A DNA stretch of 64,000 nucleotides. Origin: Impatiens glandulifera (taxonomy: Eukaryota; Streptophyta; Magnoliopsida; Ericales; Balsaminaceae). The stretch is taken from NCBI RefSeq assembly GCF_907164915.1, contig NC_061862.1, positions 128,101,641 through 128,165,640 of the forward strand, in the 5' to 3' direction. The number at the start of each line of letters is the position of its first letter. The stretch's first letter is position 1. Below are positions 56,542 through 64,000 of this stretch, one piece after another. The notes under the pieces were generated by a model. It was not told the origin of the DNA and searched no databases. It saw only the letters and a list, made by a program, of their open reading frames with translations. A program made the translations under genes and the position numbers.

Positions 56542-57040
56542 TGTTGGAATTAATTAAAATAATTCCATAATAAACTTAAATCATAAAGTATAATACCCTA
56601 GATCTTCATTCTTGTTTCTAAGATATGAAAAATAAAAGCAGAATATATATACCTGGATCCTTAGATATGATTAGATGAGATGGTCTTCCAAAAGGGCATA
56701 AATCCTTTAGCCTTATTTCTCCGATGATGGGGATTCAGAAAGAGAGAGCGTGTGATAAAAAATAAGTTCGTTCTTATTTTTTATCGACCAACCTCCCTTT
56801 TATAATTTCTTCTGCCTTTTGGGGACCATAATCGTCATAACTGCCTCATTAAGCTAATTTCTAATTTGTCCCATCATCAAATTAGAAATACCGCAAGGTA
56901 TCCACAATTTAACATTCATAACAATAACAATAACGTCCTTAAGTCAAATCTCAAACATCCTTAGATCACATAATATTGACTTATTATAATCAATGACCTA
57001 TATTCATTTAAATATATAAATGTCCCTTTAAATTCTAACA
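56542..57040 (-). repeat. 5' LTR of Copia 3
   Basis: tgttggaatt to aattctaaca, 499 bp. It has a likely TATA box on the minus strand (TATAAAAGG, about 56805-56813). Confidence 0.93.
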
Positions 57041-57420
57041 GTTTTTCCATTGCTGATTGTGAGATTGTTCTTCTTTATTCGAATAACGAGGTGATTCGAT
57101 TTCTTCTTTAATTTGTGGCTCCATGTACTTTTGTTGCTGCGGATTATCATCATCATCAGGTAAGGCGTGGATGTCTTGAGATCGGGATCCTTCATCTCCT
57201 CCGTCCTAAAAGAAAAGAAAGCGGCAGATTTTTTCTGTTTTGATGGGAATAGAAAATGCGTCAATATCTGATCCCTTCTTAGTGAAAATTCTTGTGATCG
57301 CAACTCCTCCGTCAATTAAATAGAAGCAATTATCGTATCAAAGACATCATATTTCATACTCAAAAGTTGCTCTCTCAACTCAGCCATGGCACGAGTAGGG
57401 TCGACGACAGGTATTGTCAT

Positions 57421-58514
57421 TTCTTTGTCTATGTGTAATGTGTAGTAGTCACGACTTGTTTAGAAACTAATTTTGTATATTTATACTAACTAGTCACGGA
57501 TTTTTGAAAATAAAGTTTGTATATATAGGAATATCTTGTCATGATTGCTTGGAAACAAAGTTTGTATATTTAGAATAATTAGTAATAAATTTTTAGAAAT
57601 AATGCTTGTGTATTTAGATTAATTTGGTACGATTTTTTTACAATAATTTAATTTTAAAAAAGTAACACATTTTAAATGGATAACCTATTAATTTTTTAAA
57701 AAAAATCAAGACTTTAAACATAATTCGATGACAATCGTAAATGACTTACGCGCAATGTCCTTCATACCTTTTAAAAAAGACATTTATTTTACAAATTTTT
57801 GGTTATTCAGAAAATTTAATTAATACGTTTTTTTATCAAAATAATTATCGATAACTTTAAAAGTTAAGACTTTAGTTAGACGTATTTTATCTTTTAAATT
57901 TAAATATATTTTATTTTTGAATTTTTGAAATTTTGAAATTTTGAATTTTTGAAATTTAATTTTATCAAACATTTTTTATTTGTTGAAACGGTAACTTTGT
58001 CGTCACTTTAAAAAATAGTTGACCCGACCCGACATTTTTTCTTCTTTGCAGTTTCTTTGTTTCATTTAAGAATAAAGTCCAACATTACTTTTGCTTTCTT
58101 GTTTTTTCTTTTATTCATATTCCAATAAGATTTCAGAACAGGGGATTAAAGTCAGAGAAACAATCTTGAACGACGACCTTGTTTAAACCTTATATTTTCT
58201 TGATTTTGCAACTTATAACCCTTGACGATTTTTCCCCGATGTGTCGAACGTGCCAGACATATCGGTCGTGCCGAACATGTCAATTGTACAGAACGTGTTG
58301 ATCGTGTCGAACGTGTCATACGTGATGACGATCTTTATGTTTCCCTAAACCGACTACCAAATCAACCGAATCGCGCGACCATGCTGATTATTCCGATTAT
58401 GCCGATCATTTAGTATTTATTTATTTAATGGATTTTTTTATTATTAATTACAAAAAATACTAGTGTTTCAAATTATTTAAAGAATTCAATACATGTTATA
58501 AATAGATATAAAGA
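57421..58514 (-). repeat. Tandem-array spacer upstream of gene c
   Basis: It follows the order of 48389-49709 up to aatagatataaaga, where similarity stops at about 58514 and a composite insertion begins. The segment around ataacggg and the neighbouring gtttgtatattt copy are deleted near 57640-57660. The minisatellite is at 58236-58400. No gene is seen. Confidence 0.75.
58236..58400 (-). repeat. 9-bp minisatellite, spacer of unit c
   Basis: Plus-strand 9-mers cgtgccaga, catatcggt, cgtgccgaa, catgtcaat, tgtacagaa, cgtgttgat, cgtgtcgaa keep the same phase as the other spacers, with the same unique interruption. Confidence 0.75.
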
Positions 58515-58549
58515 TAATCCTCCTTCTTTTATAATTATTAATATCTTTT

Positions 58550-58960
58550 TTCTATTTAATATTTTATCTCTTTTATAAATATATATATATATATATTCTT
58601 TATCTTCATTTAATTATATAATCTTATTAACAATTTTTATATTTAATATTAAATATATATATATATATATTAGGTGAGAGAAAATAATAAAAATTAACCA
58701 CCTGTTTAAAATAAATGGTCAAAAACTTATATATATATATATATATATATATACTTCGAGTTTAACAATGGTAGTGATATTTATGAGATTAAAGATATAT
58801 TGGGTATAAGACTAAAATGAGATATGGTGATATAAGACTAACATGAGTATGACAATTGTAGTGGTATATATGAGATTAAAGATATATTGGGTATAAGACT
58901 AAAATGACAATGGTCATTGGTGGTGGTATATATATATATATATATATGGATAAAATATGA
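58550..58960. repeat. TA microsatellites and a local 100-bp duplication
   Basis: (TA)n runs occur at about 58580-58595, 58650-58670, 58725-58752 and 58930-58948. Between them, two or three copies of a segment containing gatattgggtataagactaaaatga and tatatgagattaaa occur (58785-58930). Confidence 0.75.
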
Positions 58961-59176
58961 TAAAATATTTTGTTAATTAAGTAGAAAAATCATTGAACAA
59001 AAAATAATTTTGATTAAATTAACTTTATTTGGTCTTGCTCTTCAGTTTGTTTATAAAATAGTTTTCTTTAATTTGTTGTTGAATTCAAATTATTACTGGT
59101 TCACTTAAATAAAATCTAATTATTTGGAGGTGGTCATTACGCCATTCACGCGTTATCTATATATGGTTGTCCGGGT

Positions 59177-59503
59177 ATGATGGATCTACGTAGTCCATTT
59201 ACATTTCACTGTAAATTTAAAACTTCGATTAGTTTCTTCTTAGATACAGATAGTGTTTTAGTGGTTTCGGGAGAAACAACTATGGAAAAGTGTGATTTTC
59301 TAGATGGACCAGTACATGTTCAAGTGATTCGTTTCTTTTTAGATGAAGACTATGGTTTGATTAGGTGTTCATTGTTATCTGAGTTAAGAGAGAGAAGCAA
59401 CCATGGCTTCCAAATAAGCCGACATCCACTTGAAGTTCATTTCAGAACGAAAAATTACGATTTGCAGATGGAGCGATACGTTCTGACGCCGCAACGACGG
59501 TAA
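59177..59503 (+). CDS. Hypothetical 108-aa ORF in the composite insertion
   Basis: An open frame MMDLRSPFTFHCKFKTSI to VLTPQRR lies in sequence less AT-rich than its surroundings. The last codons are directly followed by gtaattat, which could be a splice donor. A possible acceptor (ccttttgtag) occurs near 59700. It might be a captured host exon, but I recognise no domain, and the phrase VQVIRFFLDEDYGLIRCSLL gave no family. It could be chance. Confidence 0.3.
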   Translation: MMDLRSPFTFHCKFKTSISFFLDTDSVLVVSGETTMEKCDFLDGPVHVQVIRFFLDEDYGLIRCSLLSELRERSNHGFQISRHPLEVHFRTKNYDLQMERYVLTPQRR

Positions 59504-59922
59504 TTATCTTGAATATTATTTTACATTGTAAATTATATCTTCTTCTTCTTTTTATTATAGATTCATTTATGTTTACAAGTCTAGATAGTTATGTTATTGA
59601 ATCTCTAACTTTATTGTTTATATGAAAAGAGAGTATAATTAACTTGATATTGTTGGTTTATGATTGGATCAATATTTCAGGTTAACTTTTCCTTTTGTAG
59701 ACCAAAATGAGATTCAAGTCATTTTGGGAATTTTTTTATTCTGTTTTATGAAATTTAGATTGAATTTTATACACTAAGGTCTACTAATGACTCTTTAATA
59801 TTGATTGCATCTCTTTGTAATTTTTTTTACCTTTGTAGCAATATCCATATGACATACCAACTAAAACTTTTCATTTTGAGATTTTTATAAAATATTTTGT
59901 TGTCGTACAAAGTCTTGTGTTA

Positions 59923-60814
59923 TCTATATATATAATGATGCTTAATTTGTAAAGTGTCCGGATTGCCGGGTATGGTTCGGAGTTGCAACCTAAAAAAACA
60001 AGTACAACCCTTAACTAACTACGCCAATAACACTTTATATTTTAAATTCAACACCAAATTTGATAAACACGGGATATTTTAACAATATAAGTTCAACTTT
60101 TTAACTAACTAATATATATATATATACAATGATGCTTAATTTTTAAAGTGTCCGGATTGCCGGGTCGAGAGTTGTAGTTAATTTGGATATATATGTGAGA
60201 GTAAATGGATACTTGGGTCGGATTGTGGGTTAACCCGCCCATAAACTTAAAACGGTTAAAAATAAAATTAAAAATGCTTTAGGTATGGTTTGAACTTGCA
60301 ACCTAACAAAACAAGTATAATCATTTAACCAACTAGGCTAATAACACTTTATACTTTAAATTCAACACCAAATTTGATGAACGCATGACATTTTAACAAT
60401 ATAAGTTCAACTTTTTAACTAACTAACTAATCTATATATATATATAATGATGTTTAATTTTTACAGTGTCCGAATTACCAGATCGAGAGCTATAGTTAAT
60501 TTGGATATATATGTAAGAGTAAATGGTTATTTGGGTCGGATTGTGAGTTAATCCGCCCATAAACTTAAAACGGTTAAAAATAAAATTAAAAATGTTATAG
60601 GTATGGTTCAAATTTTCAACCTAACAAAACAAATATAACATTTAACCAACTAGGCTAATAACACTTTATATTTTAAATTCAACACCAAATTTGATAAACG
60701 TGGTGGTTCATTAATAGTTTTTAATCGGTCATAATTCTCTTTTGACTTTGCGCTAAAGATTTCACTATTATCAGTGAGAAATAATGAAAGAATTCTGTCA
60801 TATTTATAGAGATA
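59923..60814 (+). repeat. Tandem Helitron-like 5' ends (about 2.7 copies)
   Basis: Three starts share (TC)TATATATATAATGATG followed by TTAATTT and gtgtccg: at 59923, about 60111 and 60431. The second and third continue through ggatatatatgtgagagtaaatgg, gcccataaacttaaaacgg and ttaaattcaacaccaaatttgat. The first has a deletion of about 150 bp. The third runs until the CACTA element at 60815 and its tail resumes after 62590 (gtgagagtaaatt at 62759). A reverse-oriented fragment is at 5283-5560. Confidence 0.7.
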
Positions 60815-61289
60815 CACTGGTAAAAAATCGACCTTTACCGATGGTTTTTACCGATGGTTTTTACCGATGGTTTTTACCGAAGGTTTTATAAAACTCTCCT
60901 AAATACGCCCGAGAGGAACAAATCTTTCGGTATTAAAAACAGATTCCGAGAAGGTTGTAAAACCTTCGGTTTTACTAATTAGTACCGAAAGTTCTTTGTA
61001 GAACTTTCGATTTTTACCTTCCCAAAAAACCAAAAATAATTCTAAGTGTTAGATGTGGGTTAATTGCGAAGGTCTTTAAAAAAACCTTCGGTTTTGAAAT
61101 TCCGGAGATTTTTAATTGCGAAGGTTATTCAAATAACCTTCGGTTTTAACACCTCCCAAAAAATAAAAAAATATTCTAAGTTGGAGAATGATTAATTGCG
61201 AAGGTTTTTTAAAGAACTTTCGGTTTTACCTTTTCCTGAAATTGTTAATTGCGAAGGTTTATCCTATAAACCTTCGGTTTTGACTCATC

Positions 61290-61406
61290 CACGGGGTAGT
61301 GTTCGGAATGGGATCAGGCGTTCAAAAACACGGGGTAGTGTTCGCAATGGGATCAGGCGTCCAAAAATACGGGGTAGTGTTCGGAATGGGATCAGGCGTC
61401 CGGCCC
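61290..61406 (+). repeat. 39-bp triplication inside the CACTA element
   Basis: Three direct copies start at 61290, 61329 and 61368 with cggggtagtgttcg-aatggg-atcaggcgt. The length is a multiple of three, so the copies encode the same 13-residue unit (RGSVRNGIRRPK-like), and the frame stays open through all of them. Confidence 0.85.
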
Positions 61407-61463
61407 ACACACTTTCGTGATGATCGTCGAAGTGGAAACAGTTCACAATGAAACAATGAGCGA

Positions 61464-61742
61464 TTGTTTGAAGACAATCAAAGAATGAAGCTCAAGTTGG
61501 AGGAACTGGAGAAGAGGGACGAAGAAAGAATGCGCACAATTCAACAAATGCAAGCGGAAAAAGAAGAAACAAATACAAGAATGGAGAGAGAGAAGTTAGA
61601 AATGAATGCAAGAATGGAGAGAATCGAATTGTTTATGAGGCAACAACCACCACCTCCTCCTCCCCCACAAGCTAATTCTAGTACGTTTTCATTGGTTGTT
61701 TCAATTCAAAACATGTTTTCATTAATAGTTGTGTCGATTTGA
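61464..61742 (+). pseudogene. Coiled-coil fragment, likely from a CACTA-encoded protein
   Basis: The ORF begins MFEDNQRMKLKLEELEKRDEE. About 55 residues of Glu/Arg/Met-rich heptads are followed by a polyproline run and a short unrelated tail. CACTA-encoded plant proteins often end with such a Met/Gln/Glu-rich coiled coil before prolines. This suggests the last exon of the parent element's second gene, used there for protein-protein contact. There is no catalytic part, and the start codon is probably not original. Confidence 0.5.
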
Positions 61743-61916
61743 ATTTATAACAGATTGTTCGGATTAATAGTTTGGTTGCGAATTTTGTAATGATAATGAT
61801 CATTTAATGTGATCGTTTAATGTATGTGTCATTTCTTTTATTATTGATATATTGGTTTGGCTGAACAGGTTTTGGTTGCGAGCTAAATAATTAGCATATT
61901 TTTAAACTTTTACAAG

Positions 61917-62580
61917 AAAAAACCGAAAGTAATATTGAAATCTTTCGGTTTTTCTTCAAATGGAAAAACCGAGGGTTATATGAAACTTTCGGTTTTTCCA
62001 TTAGAAGAAAACCGAGAGTTAATTAGAAAACTCTCGGTTTCCCCATAGGATTATAACCGAAAGTTTTCATATAACCATCGGTTTTTCCATTTGAAGAAAA
62101 CCGAGAGTTAAGTAGGAAACTTTCGGTTTTTCCCTCATGAGTAAAACCGAAAGTTTTCTAATTAACTCTCGGTTTTCTTCTAATAGAAAAACCGAAAGTT
62201 ATATGAAAACTTTCGGTTTTTCTCTCATGAGTAAAACCGAAAGTTTTCTAATTAACTCTCGATTTTCTTCTCATGGAAAAACCGAAAGTTATATGAAAAC
62301 TTTCGGTTTCCCCTCATGAGTAAAACCAAGAGTTATTTGTAAAACTCTCGGTTTTCCTCTTGGTGGAAAAACGAAAGTTTTTCAATTAACTTTCGGTTTT
62401 ACTTTATGGTATCTAAACCGAAAACTCTACGATATCTCTCGGTAAATGCCCAATTGTTTTTAACGAAAGAGTCAATACCGAGGGATGGCGAGAGTTACCA
62501 AAACTTTCGGTGATGGGTCAATACCGAAAGTTATAGGGTCAAAACCGAAAGTTTTTACTCTCGGTTTTGACCCCTTTTTC
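61917..62580. repeat. Right subterminal hairpin array of the CACTA element
   Basis: About 12 alternating accgaaagtt and aactttcggt motifs (with accgagagtt/aactctcggt variants) occur at regular spacing, each pair able to form a 9-10-bp stem with a loop of about 7-9 bases. This probably reflects transposase binding sites in both orientations, as known for En/Spm. Confidence 0.85.
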
Positions 62581-62920
62581 ACCAGTGATAGGGGACATAA
62601 TTTATATGAATATAGTAAGTCTCGCATGAGCTACTTTAATGTTAGTCTTTACATTTTTTATTTCACTCGTATTATGGGGAAGAAATGGACTCTAGAGGTC
62701 AAACTAATTGAGTTTAAGAATCAAACTGTATCAATTGTTTTAAAGATCGTTCTGCAATGTGAGAGTAAATTAATATTTGAGTCGGATTGTGGATTGACCC
62801 GCCCATAAACTTAAAACGATTAAAAATAAACTTAAAAAGGCTATCACATTTTTACCGTAATATTTTTTTCATGGTTTTTTTATTATTATTTATCGTGCAA
62901 ATGCACGAGATACATGCTAG

Positions 62921-63297
62921 TTTTAAGAATAATGATTAATTTTATATTTAAAAATATTTTATTTTCTTCTTACAAAAAAATCCTTAACTAAACTAATTAT
63001 GATAGCTAAAATGTTAAGAGTCGGATTAAGACGTCATTTACTGATTTACATTAAAAATGTCTTAAATTGAAGTATATTATGATTATAAATATTTTTTTAA
63101 CATTCTAAATTTTTTTTTTAAAAAGTGTGAAAGATAAATTTTAAGATATATAGAATGTTCTTATGTATTTTTAATTGTTTCATTTTTTATAACTACTTAT
63201 GATTGAGATAATTTTATAAAATATTTTTATTTATGTCCTCTTTATCTTTATTTTATAACTATAAGCGCGCGCGTTCAACGCATGGTATCTTAACTAG
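62921..63297. other. AT-rich tail of the composite insertion
   Basis: About 370 bp of AT-rich sequence with no gene, ending in the Helitron-like terminus at 63271-63297. Confidence 0.5.
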
Positions 63298-64000
63298 TTT
63301 TCTATAATGTGTTTGCTTGCATTTACTTGAGTACAGTTGGATAAGTTTGGGAAGATCTTTCATGTCGATCCTTTTTATTTTCTTTATGAAATCTCTTATG
63401 CCTTTGTATTCTTTTGTCATCTTCCTCTTGCTAGACTCGAACTTCATATACTCAACCATACTTTTCTTCGAGCACTCTAATATCTTCTTCTCCGCATAAA
63501 TAAATTTTATTGGCTTCGTTTTGTTTAAATTCTTACTCAAATTGGAACCTGATTTTTCGCCATCTTTAGAACCCTGGTTACGATTTTGATCATTTGTAGG
63601 AGCGCCTAATATTATCCCAACGTTGTTATCATGAGTAGCATTGTTTTCATCATGTCTATGAATTGTAGTTGTTTTTCCATTAATGATCGTGATATTGTTC
63701 TTCTTTATTCGGATAACAAAGTGATCTAATTTCTTCTTATTTTGTGACTCCATGTACTTGTGTTGTTGCATCATCATCATCAGGTTCAGGCGTGGACGTC
63801 TTGAGATCGGGATCCTTCATCTCCTCCGTCTTAAAAGAAAAGAAGTCGGCATATTTGTTCTGTTTTGACGGGAATAAAAGATGCATCATTATCTGATCCC
63901 TTCTTAGTGAATATTCTTGTGGTCGCATCTCCGACGCCAATGAAATAGAAGCGATTATTATATCAAAGACATCACCTTTCATACTCAAAATATGCTTTCT
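63298..64000 (-). pseudogene. Unknown array gene, copy d (cut by window end)
   Basis: The sequence runs from beyond the window to the Helitron-like insertion, which replaced the last three codons, so the 3' end reads into the insertion. It shows MKGDVFDIIIASISLASEMRPQEYSLRRDQIMMHLLFPSKQ, then SFKTEEMKDPDLKTSTPEPDDDD. A frame change near 63760 separates this from IRIKKNNITIINGKT, DENNATHDNN, SKDGEKSGSNLSKNLNKTKP and ILECSKKSMVEYMKFES. It matches copy c throughout. The start codon is just outside. The product is unknown. Confidence 0.6.

Larger units (their letters stand above)
50092..57040 (-). mobile_element. Copia 3: second Ty1/copia family, complete boundaries
   Basis: LTRs of 484 bp (50092-50575) and 499 bp (56542-57040), with the duplication gtttt at 50087-50091 and 57041-57045, give 6,949 bp on the minus strand. 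Gag, protease, integrase, RT and RNase H follow in Copia order. The LTRs differ at about 5% of sites by eye, more than those of the Tat element, so this insertion is older. Multiple stops and frame changes mark a dead copy. The target was the middle of array gene c. Confidence 0.93.
49710..57420 (-). pseudogene. Unknown array gene, copy c (split by Copia 3)
   Basis: The ATG at 57420 begins MTIPVVDPTRAMAELREQLL. The frame runs to the Copia 3 target at 57041 and resumes at 50091, ending at the TGA at 49710. It has an in-frame TAA after TIIASI (near 57318) and a second stop in MA*EYKG. Blocks include LRSQEFSLRRDQILTHFLFPSKQ, SFRTEEMKDPDLKTST, IRIKKNNLTI, IHRHDENNANHDNN, GSKDGEKSCSSLSQKLDKTKPKKF, ILECSKKSTVEYMKFES and IDMKDLPKLIRPYSS. 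The protein is about 250 residues, charged and lysine-rich, with no membrane segment. I do not recognise the family. Which frame is original in the Asp/Met-rich centre (near 57150) is uncertain. Confidence 0.62.
60815..62587 (+). mobile_element. Non-autonomous CACTA element (1,773 bp)
   Basis: It begins CACTGGTAAAAAA and ends TTTTTCACCAGTG, with the 3-bp duplication ata at 60812-60814 and 62588-62590. Subterminal regions are packed with short hairpins: gaaggt...aaccttcgg on the left (60890-61280) and accgaaagtt...aactttcggt on the right (61917-62580). Inside is a fragment encoding a coiled coil (61464-61742) but no transposase catalytic domain. It resembles a deletion derivative of an En/Spm-like element. 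Confidence 0.88.
60431..62920 (+). mobile_element. Non-autonomous Helitron candidate with nested CACTA element
   Basis: The 5' end TCTATATATATATA starts at 60431 after an A. The 3' end has a perfect hairpin cgtgcaaatgcacg (62894-62907), nine bases, then CTAG (62917-62920) and a T. Removing the CACTA element and its ata duplication leaves about 0.7 kb without coding sequence. The sequence is short and noncoding, so it would rely on a Rep-helicase protein supplied elsewhere. Confidence 0.6.
58515..63297. mobile_element. Composite insertion ending in a Helitron-like 3' terminus
   Basis: Array sequence breaks at 58514 and resumes exactly at 63298 (ttttctataatg). The right end has the hairpin gcgttcaacgc (63271-63281), 12 bases, then CTAG (63294-63297), followed by a host T. 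Hairpin plus CTRR inserted between A and T is the Helitron signature. The left end is not clear: about 190 bp of array sequence expected between the two breakpoints is missing. Inside are AT microsatellites, a 108-codon ORF, Helitron-like repeats and a CACTA element. Confidence 0.5.

Noticed and set aside
58550..58960. TA-rich repeats as a centromere or replication origin signal
   Set aside because: Simple (TA)n runs of this size are common in plant intergenic DNA, and nothing else supports a special role.
62137..62319. 60-codon ORF with repeated KTESF/KTFGF peptides
   Set aside because: It is a translation of the hairpin motifs in the CACTA element's subterminal region.

Overview
This window is AT-rich plant nuclear DNA from a dicot, composed almost entirely of nested transposable elements. 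I see no complete, intact host gene. Plant-only families support the kingdom: a Sirevirus-type Copia lineage, a Tat-lineage Ty3/gypsy element with a second RNase H, DUF4283-type LINE ORF1 proteins, an En/Spm-like (CACTA) element, and exons of a plant N-acetylglucosamine kinase and of a class C auxin response factor. From memory, the extra proteins of the Sirevirus recall predicted proteins of Gesneriaceae and other Lamiales. That placement is an inference.

The oldest layer is a head-to-tail array of units of about 2 kb. Each unit has one unknown minus-strand gene and a long spacer. Five units can be traced: a spacer at 5561-6694, gene a at 6695-7075 with its upstream part at 11240-11872, gene b split between 34184-34200 and 48152-48388, gene c at 49710-50091 and 57041-57420, and gene d at 63298 to the end. 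Almost everything else lies inside this array as later insertions.

Region by region: 1-5282 holds the 5' half of a decayed Sirevirus-like Copia element on the minus strand, and 5283-5560 a Helitron-like fragment. 7138-11239 is an ORF1-only LINE with a 5'-truncated RT-bearing LINE inside it (8509-10427). 11873-34183 is a CACTA-like element whose right terminus ends in ACTAGTG. It carries fragments of two host genes. An ORF1-only LINE (13220-31493) sits in the kinase fragment, and a 15,981-bp Tat element (13281-29261, TSD accct) sits in that LINE. The Tat element has two satellite-like arrays upstream of its 3' LTR. 34201-48151 is a complete 13,951-bp Sirevirus-like Copia element (TSD gtgat). 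50092-57040 is a second Copia family (TSD gtttt). 58515-63297 is a Helitron-ended composite containing a 1,773-bp non-autonomous CACTA element (60815-62587, TSD ata).

The most unusual system is in the 34201-48151 element. Between RNase H and the 3' LTR it carries about 6 kb that Copia replication does not need. This holds three tandem, diverged relatives of one non-canonical protein, each with its own TATA box and leader upstream of the ATG. Other notable points are the ORF1-only LINEs, a 9-bp minisatellite shared by their 5' ends and the array spacers, hairpin-forming satellites in the Tat element, and a conserved gag/pol frame change in both Sirevirus copies. All boundaries were found by eye from terminal sequences, target-site duplications and comparison of repeat copies. 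No alignment or database search was run.
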